Shown: one piece after another, positions 44,684-53,208 of the stretch | Numbering within the stretch: the stretch's first letter is position 1 | Layout of the letters: each line of letters opens with the position of its first letter | DNA from: Ruegeria sp. ANG-R | GTDB taxonomy: Bacteria > Pseudomonadota > Alphaproteobacteria > Rhodobacterales > Rhodobacteraceae | NCBI RefSeq assembly: GCF_000813985.1 | Contig: NZ_JWLJ01000001.1 | Span: forward strand, 608,453 to 672,452 | Length of the DNA stretch: 64,000 nt | Direction of reading: 5' to 3' | Notes under the pieces: model-generated | Database searches by the model: none | Seen by the model: the letters and a program-made list of their open reading frames with translations, nothing else | What the model was told of the DNA's origin: nothing | Position numbers and translations under genes: made by a program

Positions 44684-45600
44684 TTCGTGTCTCCCAGGTT
44701 GGTGGTTTCTTTATTCCTGATCTTTTCCAGCGCGGGGCGGAGATGATCATTGGTTGCGCGCAGCAATGCCAGCGCATCGTTCTGCGTCCTGGCACCTGCA
44801 GCCATAAGGGCTGCGCATTTGAGGTTGCCATCCGCCGCATTCAGCGCTGATGCGGCCAGTTCGGGTGTGACACCCGTCAGCTGGCAAACGATTCCCTTTG
44901 CCCGGGTGCGCAATTTATAGTTGTCGGCGCGCAGGTTGATCATCATACCGTCCTGAATATGCCCCAGATCTATCGCCATGAGCGTGGACAGCATATTCAA
45001 TGCAATTTTTTGCGCCGTGCCCGCACCCATACGGGTCGAGCCCGAGATCAGTTCGGGCGGCGTGGATAGCAGAATGGGGTGGTCGGCCAGTTGCAAAAGT
45101 TCGGTGCCGCCATTGTTTGCTATACCGATAACCGTGACGCCTTTGGCTCGGGCAATCCGCGCTGCCGCGACGGTGTAGGGTGTGGTTCCGCTGGCCGAGA
45201 CCGTGATCAGCGTATCTTTGGTCGACAGGTCGGCAAGTTCGTGACCGAGATTGTCGGTGGCATCCTCAACGTCTCCGGGCATTTCGACTCCGGACGGCAA
45301 TCCGCCCGCCATATGAATACGAATCTGGCTGGCAGGTATCGAATAGGTGCCACCCAGTTCCAATGCGTCCGAGGCAGCCATCAGGCCGGATGAGCCCGCC
45401 GCGAGATAGCGCAGAATACCGTCGGAGCGAATTGTTTGCGCCATCGCCTTCGCTCCGGTGCATATTGGGGTGAGTGAGGCGAGAGGGGCGGCGGCAGCAT
45501 CGGATTGCGATCGGGCCAGAAGTTCGGCGACTTCGTTCAGCGGGCGGGCGTCAAGCCCGATCGCATCCTGATGCAGCTGTTCTGTTACTGGCGTGGCCAC
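44680..45600 (-). CDS. MurQ-like SIS protein (N-acetylmuramate-6-phosphate etherase family)
   Basis: A 306-residue SIS protein aligned by reading to E. coli MurQ: YLAAGSSGLMAASDALELGG (Glu of the DASE region kept), GDVEDATDN (second acidic position kept), SASGTTPYTVAAARIARAKG, and SGSTRMGAGTAQKIALNMLS. MurQ splits the lactyl ether of MurNAc-6-phosphate to give GlcNAc-6-phosphate. The RMKAGT lysine is Gly here and other positions vary, so activity on a different amino-sugar phosphate is possible. First gene of the left arm, facing the divergent promoter. Confidence 0.75.
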   Translation of the reverse strand: MATPVTEQLHQDAIGLDARPLNEVAELLARSQSDAAAAPLASLTPICTGAKAMAQTIRSDGILRYLAAGSSGLMAASDALELGGTYSIPASQIRIHMAGGLPSGVEMPGDVEDATDNLGHELADLSTKDTLITVSASGTTPYTVAAARIARAKGVTVIGIANNGGTELLQLADHPILLSTPPELISGSTRMGAGTAQKIALNMLSTLMAIDLGHIQDGMMINLRADNYKLRTRAKGIVCQLTGVTPELAASALNAADGNLKCAALMAAGARTQNDALALLRATNDHLRPALEKIRNKETTNLGDTK

Positions 45601-45761
45601 GTGATTCTCCCCCTTGAGTTCTGCGTATCATACCTTTTAGATACCATTAGTCTACCATTATATTTTTATGACAGCATACTTCACTCTAATCGTCCTAATA
45701 TATCATATTTGGTCATAATTGGGTCTTTAAAAGTGGAAATAGGTATTATAAAGGTATTTGT
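45601..45761. promoter_or_regulatory. Divergent promoter region with mirrored ATACC repeats
   Basis: ATACC-N6-ATACC at 45630-45645 faces its inverted near-copy GGTAT-N6-GGTAT at 45742-45757. The cores ATACCTTTTAGATACC and ATACCTTTATAATACC (second read on the minus strand) share 13 of 16 bases. Each lies next to the start of one arm. The region is AT-rich. It is likely bound by the GntR/UTRA regulator encoded at 46636. Confidence 0.6.
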
Positions 45762-46649
45762 ATGAGTCGTCCTTTTGATAACATCGCTCTGGCCGTTGAT
45801 GGCGGCGGTACACGTTGCCGTATTGCTGTCGTTTGCGGTTCTCTTGTTCAGCAGGTTGAGGTCGGGGCGGCAAATGTGTCGACCGATTTTGATGCGGCAT
45901 GTGCCGAACTGAAGCGTGGATTTGCCATGTTGGCAGGGCATACTGGTTTGGATGCGGGTCAGATTGACCGGGCCTCAGCCTATCTGGGGCTGGCAGGGAT
46001 CACCGGCAAAGCGATGTCCAAGCGGCTGGCAGCAGTGCTGCCGTTTGATCGTGTTCGCATCGAAGATGACAGACCGGCCGCCTTGCGCGGTGCATTGGGG
46101 GTAAAAGACGGTTTTGTGGCCCATTGCGGTACTGGGTCCTTTCTGGCTGTGCAGACGGGGGGGCAGCGTTCATTTGCAGGAGGCTGGGGTCCGGTTCTTG
46201 GCGATCAGGCTTCGGCGCAATGGGTCGGGCGGTGCGCTTTGACCCGCACGCTCGATTGTGTCGACGGAGTGCAGCCAGCGTCAGAACTGGCGGACAGTCT
46301 GCTGTCACGTTTCGATGGCGCTGCCGGTGTCGTTAAGGCTGCATCCGGGATGTCGCCGACCGAGTTCGGCGCGCTGGCTCCTGTCGTGACGCGCTATGCG
46401 GGGCGGGGCGATGCGCTTGCAGTTTCGATCATGGAGGCCGGTGCGCGGTATCTGGTGGATCAGATGAAAGCGATGGGCTGGGTGCCGGGCCTTTCAGTTT
46501 GCCTGACCGGGGGCATCGGTCCGCAATATGCGCCATATCTGCCAGAAGCCATGCAACAGGAACTGACCAAGCCATTGGGTGATCCGTTGACCGGTGCAAT
46601 CGCGCTGGCCCGCGCGTTTCAAGAGGAGATCGAACATGAGCGTTGCTGA
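45762..46649 (+). CDS. BadF/BadG-type N-acetylglucosamine kinase-like protein
   Basis: A 295-residue ASKHA kinase: ALAVDGGGTRCRIAVV (phosphate-1, DGGGT at about 14-18), HCGTGSFLAVQ (phosphate-2), GGWGPVLGDQASAQWVG, and LTGGIGPQY (adenosine). The family phosphorylates GlcNAc, GlcN or similar sugars. Its place beside NagA and a NagB-II-type deaminase supports a GlcNAc kinase. It overlaps the GntR gene by 14 bases and lies just downstream of the right-hand repeat of the divergent promoter. Confidence 0.87.
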   Translation: MSRPFDNIALAVDGGGTRCRIAVVCGSLVQQVEVGAANVSTDFDAACAELKRGFAMLAGHTGLDAGQIDRASAYLGLAGITGKAMSKRLAAVLPFDRVRIEDDRPAALRGALGVKDGFVAHCGTGSFLAVQTGGQRSFAGGWGPVLGDQASAQWVGRCALTRTLDCVDGVQPASELADSLLSRFDGAAGVVKAASGMSPTEFGALAPVVTRYAGRGDALAVSIMEAGARYLVDQMKAMGWVPGLSVCLTGGIGPQYAPYLPEAMQQELTKPLGDPLTGAIALARAFQEEIEHERC

Positions 46650-47391
46650 TTTCCTGCGCCCCGAGGGGTGGCTGGGTCAGACCGCCGGGCCGCGTTACGT
46701 GCAATTGCGTCAACGGCTTGAAAAGGGGATCGAAGAGGGCATTCTGCCCCCCAACAGTTCACTTCCGCCCGAGCGTGAGATTGCAGAACTCACTGATTTG
46801 TCGCGGGTCACGGTCCGCAAGGCTATTCAAGAACTGGTGCGCAAGGGCACGATCGAACAGCGGCAGGGCTCGGGGTCTTTCGTGCGTCAGCCCGTTGCCC
46901 GGGTCGAGCAGTCGCTGTCGCATCTGACCTCGTTCACCGAGGATATGGAGCGGCGCGGGTTTGAAACGACCTCGACGTGGTTGGAACGCGGCGTTTTTCT
47001 GCCGTCGCCCGATGAGATGCTGGCGTTGGGCCTTTCGGCCAATGATCAGGTTGCGCGCATTCACCGTCTGCGTGCCGCCGGAGGGCGGCCGATGGCGCTG
47101 GAACGCGCAGCATTGCCGCTGGATATCCTGCCCAACCCAACGGAAGTCACCGGGTCTTTGTACGCGTTCCTCGAACGATCCGGGAACCGCCCGGTGCGTG
47201 CGATCCAGAAGATCTCGGCCATCAATCTTGAGGCGACCGAAGCCGGTTTGCTGGATGTTGCCGAAGGCACGGCGGGGTTGCGTATTCAGCGCACCTCGTA
47301 TCTCGAAAGTGGGCGTGTCGCTGAACTGACCCGATCCATCTATCACGGCGATGCCTACGATTTCGTGGCAGAGCTGCGTCTGTCAACCTGA
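46636..47391 (+). CDS. GntR/UTRA regulator of amino-sugar genes
   Basis: A 251-residue regulator of the NagR/DasR-like HutC group. HTH: YVQLRQRLEKGIEEGILPPN, SLPPEREIAELTDLSRVTVR and KAIQELVRKGTIEQRQGSGSFV; UTRA effector domain from about residue 85 with SFTEDMERRGFETTS and ERAALPLDILPNP. The effector is probably GlcN-6-P or GlcNAc-6-P by family habit. AGGAG precedes the ATG at 46636. Likely represses both arms through the mirrored ATACC sites. Confidence 0.88.
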   Translation: MSVADFLRPEGWLGQTAGPRYVQLRQRLEKGIEEGILPPNSSLPPEREIAELTDLSRVTVRKAIQELVRKGTIEQRQGSGSFVRQPVARVEQSLSHLTSFTEDMERRGFETTSTWLERGVFLPSPDEMLALGLSANDQVARIHRLRAAGGRPMALERAALPLDILPNPTEVTGSLYAFLERSGNRPVRAIQKISAINLEATEAGLLDVAEGTAGLRIQRTSYLESGRVAELTRSIYHGDAYDFVAELRLST

Positions 47392-47403
47392 AAGGCCGGG
47401 CTC

Positions 47404-48432
47404 ATGTCCATCGAAGTTACTAAAATGCGCCGGGAAATCAACGAGATACCCTTTGCAGTTGACCGACTTTTGACCGCTGGCGGCGATGCCATTGCAAAGA
47501 CCGCATCCGCGATCCGCGAACATGATCCGGATTTCTTGATATCGGTGGCGCGCGGTTCTTCAGATCATGCCTGCAGCTATCTGAAATACGCATCCGAGTT
47601 GTTGCTGGGCTTGCCGATGGCCTCGGTGGGGCCGAGCGTGAAGTCCATTTACGGGGTAGATATGCGGTGCCCCGGGGCGCTGTGTATCTCGGTTTCGCAA
47701 TCAGGCCAGAGCCCCGACATCGTTCGATTGACCCAATCCCTGACGGAAGGGGGCGCCTATTCGGTTGCTGTCACGAACGACACCGGTTCAGCTTTGGCCG
47801 GGGTTGCCTCATCGGCGCTACCTATCCATGCCGGACCCGAATTGAGCGTGGCGGCGACCAAGACCTTTGTGACCTCGCTTGTTGCTGGGCTTTGGTTGTT
47901 GGCAGAGGTCAAGGGGGATCACGCGTTGCTGACGGCAATCCGAAACCTACCCGAGGCCCTGTCGCAGGCAATCACCTGCGATTGGGGGGCTGTGGTTGAA
48001 GCTGTCGATGGCCAGTCTCTGTTCACGCTGGGGCGGGGGACATCCTGGGCGATCTCAAACGAGGCGGCATTGAAATTCAAAGAGACCTGCCAGATCCATG
48101 CTGAAAGCTATTCCTCGGCCGAGGTGTTGCATGGCCCGGTTTCAATCATCGATCAGGGGTTTCCGGTGATCGCCTTCTCCTCCGGCGATGCGGCTGAGGC
48201 AAACATAGCCGAGGTTGCCGATACGCTCGCCGAAAAAGGAGCAAGGGTCTTTGCCACGACCGACCGGGTGGCAAGCGCCGTGCCGCTTCCTCATGTCCGC
48301 ACCTCGCACTGGATGACCGATCCGGTGGCCTCGATTGCGTCATTTTACGGCATGGTCGAATCCGTCGCCACGCGTCGCGGCATCAACCCGGATGCGCCGC
48401 GCCACCTGCGGAAAGTGACGGAAACGGTATGA
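47404..48432 (+). CDS. SIS-domain glucosamine-6-phosphate deaminase-like (NagB-II)
   Basis: A 342-residue tandem SIS protein: MRREINEIPFAVDRLL, VARGSSDHACSYLKY, CISVSQSGQSPDIVRLTQSL, ELSVAATKTFVTSLVAG, LGRGTSWAISNEAALKFKET and HAESYSSAEVLHGPVSII. This is the isomerase half of GlmS-type proteins without the glutaminase, a group shown to deaminate glucosamine-6-phosphate to fructose-6-phosphate. It starts 12 bases after the GntR stop and overlaps nagA by four bases. Confidence 0.88.
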   Translation: MSIEVTKMRREINEIPFAVDRLLTAGGDAIAKTASAIREHDPDFLISVARGSSDHACSYLKYASELLLGLPMASVGPSVKSIYGVDMRCPGALCISVSQSGQSPDIVRLTQSLTEGGAYSVAVTNDTGSALAGVASSALPIHAGPELSVAATKTFVTSLVAGLWLLAEVKGDHALLTAIRNLPEALSQAITCDWGAVVEAVDGQSLFTLGRGTSWAISNEAALKFKETCQIHAESYSSAEVLHGPVSIIDQGFPVIAFSSGDAAEANIAEVADTLAEKGARVFATTDRVASAVPLPHVRTSHWMTDPVASIASFYGMVESVATRRGINPDAPRHLRKVTETV

Positions 48433-49565
48433 CCAATCCGACCATCACCTTCGCAGGCGGACCGATCTTTGACGGTGAGACGCTGCGGGACGGCCACGCC
48501 GCCCGGTTCGTTGACGGGGGGCTGATCGCTATCGTGGCCGAGACCGAGCTGTCCTCGGGTGAAGCGGTTGAGGATCTGTCGGGCGATATCCTCAGCCCCG
48601 GCTACGTGGATCTGCAGGTCAATGGCGGTGGGGGCGTCATGTTCAATGACGATCCTTCGGTCGAGACGTTGCGGTGTATCGCCATGGCGCATCGCCAGCT
48701 TGGGGCAACGTCCATACTTCCGACCTTGATTACGGACACGCCGGAAAAGACGACCGCTGCCATCTCAGCCGCAACGCAAGCCATTCAGAACGGAGTGCAG
48801 GGGATTGCCGGCCTGCACCTTGAGGGGCCGCATCTGTCCGGGCGGCGCAAGGGGGCCCATGACGGTGCGTTGATCCGGCCGATGGAAGATGCCGATCTAA
48901 AGCAACTGTTGGCTGCGGCAAAGGCTCTGCCTGCGTTGATGGTCACGCTTGCACCCGAGAGCGTCACGCCTGCTCAGGTTGAAACGCTCGCAAAAGCAGG
49001 GGTGATCGTTTCGCTGGGGCACAGCGATGCTTCGTTTGAGACCTGCATGGCCTATATGCAGGCGGGCGCGCATTGTGCCACCCATTTGTTCAACGCGATG
49101 AGCCAGCTTGGCAATCGAGAGCCGGGCCTTGTCGGCGCGGTGCTTGCCAGCGGCGCGATGTCTGCCGGGTTGATCGCCGATGCGATCCATGTTCACCCCG
49201 AAACAATGCGCGCGGCCCTTGCTGCCAAACAGGGGCCGGGGCGGCTGTTTCTGGTCAGTGACGCGATGGCCGTCGCCGGAACGGAACTGACCGAATTCCA
49301 GTTGGAAGGGCGGATCATCCAACGTGAAAACGGCAGGCTGACCTTGCAGGATGGAACGCTGGCCGGGGCTGATCTCGACCTGGCCACGGCATTGCGCGTG
49401 CTGACGACGAAAGTGGGTGTTTCATTGCCTGAGGCGTTGGCAGCAGCCACGCGCATTCCCGCTGATCTTATTGCGCAAAACACGATCTCGCGGCTGAACA
49501 CGGTCTCGCAGGCCATTCGAATATCGCCGGACTTGTCGCAGGCCCGCCCGGTGGTGAAGACCTGA
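48429..49565 (+). CDS. nagA: N-acetylglucosamine-6-phosphate deacetylase
   Basis: A 378-residue amidohydrolase: SPGYVDLQVNGGGGVMFNDD, HLEGPHLSGRRKGAHD (metal Glu about 132), LGHSDASFETCMAYMQAGA, HLFNAMSQLGNREPG, IADAIHVHPE and LVSDAMAVAGTE (catalytic Asp). It removes acetate from GlcNAc-6-P. Its ATG overlaps the deaminase TGA, giving coupled translation in the right arm kinase-GntR-deaminase-deacetylase. Confidence 0.94.
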   Translation: MTNPTITFAGGPIFDGETLRDGHAARFVDGGLIAIVAETELSSGEAVEDLSGDILSPGYVDLQVNGGGGVMFNDDPSVETLRCIAMAHRQLGATSILPTLITDTPEKTTAAISAATQAIQNGVQGIAGLHLEGPHLSGRRKGAHDGALIRPMEDADLKQLLAAAKALPALMVTLAPESVTPAQVETLAKAGVIVSLGHSDASFETCMAYMQAGAHCATHLFNAMSQLGNREPGLVGAVLASGAMSAGLIADAIHVHPETMRAALAAKQGPGRLFLVSDAMAVAGTELTEFQLEGRIIQRENGRLTLQDGTLAGADLDLATALRVLTTKVGVSLPEALAAATRIPADLIAQNTISRLNTVSQAIRISPDLSQARPVVKT

Positions 49566-49721
49566 CCTCGGTTTGTGACGAAACGCGATACGCCGCGTAT
49601 TTCGTGTCTCGCCGCCGGTGGTACGGTTGTGTAAGACGTTAGACAAACGCGTTTTTGGGAATACCCTAATGTTTCAGATGATTGGCATAGTCGGTTTGAG
49701 GGCGACCGCCCGGATTTTGCT

Positions 49722-51722
49722 ATGACCGGGACGCGTGGCGTCTTCATCGGTCAGCGCAAGGATCGGATGGGTGCGCGCTTGCTGATGATCCTGACCTGTA
49801 TCCGTCTGGCTGAGGATTTTGAGACCGACTACCGGGTAAACTGGTTCCCGCAAGGTGCGGATGCGCCGGAATTGGATCAGCCGCAGGAACTATTCACTTC
49901 TGACTGGATGGATGCGCATTTTCTCGACCAGAAAGAGTTCGACAAGCTGAATCAATCCGCGCTGCCGATTTGGGCCTTCCAAAACGACCCTTCGCCCGAT
50001 CGGCTTGTTGCCCATTTGGCGTCTGGCCGCTCGGTTCTGGTCGAAGAAGGGTTCGAGGTTCTCGCCTTTCCATGGGAGGATATTGAAGCCATCCGCCCGC
50101 GTTACCGCGAGTTCATTCGCAGTGTCGGGTTTATCGACGACGTACGTCACATCATGGATCGGGCGGATGAGAAGCTTTCGGGGCAGGGCGTTTCGGCCTA
50201 TCACATCCGCCGTGGCGATATTCTGAACGGTTTGCCGTGGAAACACTCGACCTGGCCCGCCAAGATCGAGCCGGAGGAGTTTTACGAGGCCCACCTGGAG
50301 AAATCCAGGGCTCAGACGGCGATCATGTTCTCGGATCAGCCTGAACTGATTGCCCGCTTCAAAACTCGGTTTCCGCAACTCATGCAAATGTCGGATATTG
50401 CGGACCTGTCGGGCTTGACCCGAGCGCAAAGGGATTTCCTGGAGCTTTACGCGATGTCTCGGGCGGATCAGGTGATTGCACCTTACATTTCTGCCTTTTC
50501 GATGGCTGCGGCCCGGATATCGGGACAGCAGCGCAAGGTGTTTCGTGATGTCCTGTCCGAGGCGGAACTGCAGGATGCCAATACCCGGGTCGTCGAACGG
50601 GTTGCTCAGGGGCCGTCCGCGTTTCTGAATCCTTCGGAGGCCGCACATATCTACTCGAAGGCGGCGCAATATCTGTCGGCTCAGGATCGCTGTGAAGAGG
50701 CCTATGAGAGTGCGAAACCCATTCTGGATGCCGGAGCCGACAACGCCTTTATGCCGCTGCTTCAATCCCTGAACTGTTTCTATCTGGACAAGTGGCAGGA
50801 AAGCGAAGCGCTTGCCAAGGAAGGGTTGGAGAACCCGCATCTTTGGCCCGAAGATTACGCCGTCATGTGTGCCTTGCGTGGGGCCATTCTGGGTGTGCAG
50901 GGCAAGCGCTGGGCGGCGACGCGTCATTTTGCAAAAGCGTTCTGGGCCAAGCCGTTACGGCCGGATGTTGTGGTTCTGGGGTCAAGAATGCTGTATCGGT
51001 CGCATCTGGCTAACAGACTGCTGCCCCCAGTTGACTGGTCGTTACAGCGCATTGTCCGGCAACGCCGCTTTCCGCCCTTCAACAACCTGTATCTGGTTCA
51101 GCACAAGGTGGTTGCGTGGCGTCCCTGCAATTTCGATTTTGTCCTGCTGGACTGGGCTGAGCTTGCGCTGGATCAACGCGCGAGACGTCTGTTTGATCAG
51201 CGCAAACGGCTGGACGCACTGAATGCGGCATTGGCGGATCTGCCTGATATATCGGCAGACGATCCGCGCTTGGTGAGTGCTAGGGTGGTTCTGCAAAGGC
51301 ATCTTGGGCAGATATCGAGCGCGAAGGCCATCGACAAAACCCGCCGGATCGTAACCGAGGTACCGGAGAGCACACTGTACCAGAAACGCCTCGCCGAGCT
51401 TTATGAGGCGGAAGGGGATATCGAGGCCGCACACCGAACTATGGCCGAGGCGCTAGCCTGCGATCCGGAAAGCCCGTTTCTTCTGTTCGCATTGGGCCGC
51501 TTGCTCGAGCGGACGGGCGAGGCCGAGCGCGGCGAGGACCTGATCCTGCAAGCCGCTGATCAGGATGACATCACCGTCGCCATTCAGGGCATGGCGGGTC
51601 AGATTCAAATGCGACGCGGGAAAAAGAACAAGGCGCGCCCCTATCTTGAGAAGGCGCGCGACCTTTATCCGCCCTATAAGCGGTTTACCAATCAGTTGAA
51701 CAGGCTTTCGGGGCAGACGTGA
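49722..51722 (+). CDS. Fucosyltransferase-like protein with TPR C-terminus
   Basis: A 666-residue cytoplasmic protein. It opens GQRKDRMGARLLMILTCIRL, as in nodulation-type and O-fucosyltransferase-like GT-B enzymes, and carries HIRRGD (161-166), the family's donor-binding motif, then IMFSDQPELIARF and DFLELYAMSRADQVIAPYIS. From about residue 300 to the end are helical repeats, including TPR-like TLYQKRLAELYEAEGDIEAA and FLLFALGRLLERTGEAERGE. It may glycosylate a protein or lipid using the repeats for partner binding. The start could also be an upstream codon, but MTGTRGVFIGQ looks natural. Confidence 0.75.
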   Translation: MTGTRGVFIGQRKDRMGARLLMILTCIRLAEDFETDYRVNWFPQGADAPELDQPQELFTSDWMDAHFLDQKEFDKLNQSALPIWAFQNDPSPDRLVAHLASGRSVLVEEGFEVLAFPWEDIEAIRPRYREFIRSVGFIDDVRHIMDRADEKLSGQGVSAYHIRRGDILNGLPWKHSTWPAKIEPEEFYEAHLEKSRAQTAIMFSDQPELIARFKTRFPQLMQMSDIADLSGLTRAQRDFLELYAMSRADQVIAPYISAFSMAAARISGQQRKVFRDVLSEAELQDANTRVVERVAQGPSAFLNPSEAAHIYSKAAQYLSAQDRCEEAYESAKPILDAGADNAFMPLLQSLNCFYLDKWQESEALAKEGLENPHLWPEDYAVMCALRGAILGVQGKRWAATRHFAKAFWAKPLRPDVVVLGSRMLYRSHLANRLLPPVDWSLQRIVRQRRFPPFNNLYLVQHKVVAWRPCNFDFVLLDWAELALDQRARRLFDQRKRLDALNAALADLPDISADDPRLVSARVVLQRHLGQISSAKAIDKTRRIVTEVPESTLYQKRLAELYEAEGDIEAAHRTMAEALACDPESPFLLFALGRLLERTGEAERGEDLILQAADQDDITVAIQGMAGQIQMRRGKKNKARPYLEKARDLYPPYKRFTNQLNRLSGQT

Positions 51723-51725
51723 TCT

Positions 51726-52028
51726 CTAGTCCAGCGCAATCTCTTGCCGCAGTTTTCCTGTTGTCTTGTCGAATATCAGAATGCGATTGTCGTCGGTCAC
51801 GACAGCATACCAGTTGTTGCCGATGGTCAGCGCCTGCGCGTGCGCACCATCAGGCAGCTCGATCTGATCCGGCAACGTCGGAGTGCGGTCCGATAGGCGG
51901 ATGACAATCAGGGCGAATGTCACTAGAACCCCGCCAATCATAACCGCGGTCAACAGCATGACCATGCGCCGCAGCAGCCGAAGCTGCGGTGTTTCCTGCG
52001 GTTCCTGAGGTTCGGAAGGGACAGTCAT
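51726..52028 (-). CDS. Small single-pass membrane protein
   Basis: A 100-residue protein: a proline/glutamate-rich head, one membrane helix (about 25-47, MVMLLTAVMIGGVLVTFALI) and a periplasmic tail with WYAVVTDDNRILIFDKTTGK ending LRQEIALD. I recall small proteins of this layout next to rluD in Rhodobacteraceae; function unknown. Its ATG (52028-52026) overlaps the rluD ATG on the opposite strand within CATG, with AGGCGGGTG upstream inside rluD. Confidence 0.72.
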   Translation of the reverse strand: MTVPSEPQEPQETPQLRLLRRMVMLLTAVMIGGVLVTFALIVIRLSDRTPTLPDQIELPDGAHAQALTIGNNWYAVVTDDNRILIFDKTTGKLRQEIALD

Positions 52029-53061
52029 GGGCACCCGCCTGATAGAGTTTCATATCGCGGCCACGCCGCCGCCCCGTCTTGATAAGGCGCTTGCGCGGGA
52101 TGTGCCAGCGGAAGAGAACCTGTCGCGCACCCGGTTGGCGCGTTTGATCGGCGAAGGGGCAGTGAAGGTCGATGGCGCGGTCGTCGACGACCCAAAGGCG
52201 CGGATTGTCGAGGGTGCGCAAGTCGGGATCACGGTGGCCGAAGCCGAAGACAGCCATATCGGCCCCGAAGACATCCCGCTGGAGGTTGTCTTTGAGGATG
52301 ACGATCTGATCGTGATCAACAAACCCGCAGGGATGGTGGTGCATCCGGCGCCGGGTTCTCCGAACGGGACGCTGGTCAATGCGCTGCTGCATCACTGTGG
52401 CGATGATCTCTCGGGGGTGGGGGGCGTCAAACGTCCGGGCATCGTGCATCGGATCGACAAGGAAACCAGCGGCCTGCTGGTGGTGGCCAAGTCGGATGCG
52501 GCGCATCACGGGCTGGCGGCCCAGTTCGAGGCGCATAGTGTCGAACGATACTATCGCGCTGTTTGCTATGGCGTGCCCGATGCAAATGAGCCCCGGTTGC
52601 GTGGGATCAAAGGTGTTAGTTTTGAGCCCGGCAACATCATGCGTCTGACGACTCAGTTGGCGCGGCACAAGACGGATCGGCAAAAGCAGGCTGTTCTGTT
52701 TCACGGTGGCCGCCATGCGGTGACGCGTGCGCGAATTGTTGAGGTCTTTGGCTCACCCGGCGGTCTCTCATTGATCGAATGCTGGCTTGAGACGGGCCGA
52801 ACCCATCAGATTCGTGTTCACATGGCTCATGCCGGCCACGGGCTTGTCGGAGATCCGGTCTATGGCGGCAAGCGCAAACTTTCTGCGCGTGCCTTTACAC
52901 CCGAAGCTGCAGAGGCCGTGCGTGCCTTCCCGCGTCAGGCTTTGCACGCGGCGGTGCTCGGGTTCGTGCACCCGGTTTCCGGCGAGACGCTGCGATTTGA
53001 GGCTCCGCTTCCGCAGGACATGGCAGCGCTGTTGGAAAATCTCAGAAAACCACTGAAATAA
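52027..53061 (+). CDS. rluD: RluA-family 23S rRNA pseudouridine synthase
   Basis: A 344-residue enzyme. An S4 RNA-binding domain (about 17-75, RLDKALARDVP, SRTRLARLIGEGAVKVDGAV) precedes the catalytic domain with INKPAGMVVHPAPG, HRIDKETSGLLVVAKSD (catalytic Asp about 144), LIECWLETGRTHQIRVHMAH and RQALHAAVLGF. S4 plus HRIDKETSG fits RluD, which modifies helix 69 of 23S rRNA. GGAAGGG precedes the ATG and lies inside the opposite gene. Confidence 0.93.
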   Translation: MGTRLIEFHIAATPPPRLDKALARDVPAEENLSRTRLARLIGEGAVKVDGAVVDDPKARIVEGAQVGITVAEAEDSHIGPEDIPLEVVFEDDDLIVINKPAGMVVHPAPGSPNGTLVNALLHHCGDDLSGVGGVKRPGIVHRIDKETSGLLVVAKSDAAHHGLAAQFEAHSVERYYRAVCYGVPDANEPRLRGIKGVSFEPGNIMRLTTQLARHKTDRQKQAVLFHGGRHAVTRARIVEVFGSPGGLSLIECWLETGRTHQIRVHMAHAGHGLVGDPVYGGKRKLSARAFTPEAAEAVRAFPRQALHAAVLGFVHPVSGETLRFEAPLPQDMAALLENLRKPLK

Positions 53062-53136
53062 TCTGCAAAGGCTTGTGAAAAAGGCAATTTCAGCTTTCCT
53101 TTACATAGGGTTAATTTCAGACTGATAACAGATCCT

Positions 53137-53165
53137 CTTGAATATACCGGGTCTGGCACCCATAT
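53137..53165 (+). promoter_or_regulatory. Heat-shock-type promoter before rpoH
   Basis: CTTGAA (53137-53142), 16 bases, then CCCATAT (53159-53165) matches the sigma-32 consensus closely. It lies 44 bases before the rpoH ATG, so rpoH would be transcribed by its own sigma factor. Confidence 0.65.
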
Positions 53166-53208
53166 CCCATGTTAAGGGCTTAAACATTTGTCCAAGGGGC
53201 AGAAATAA

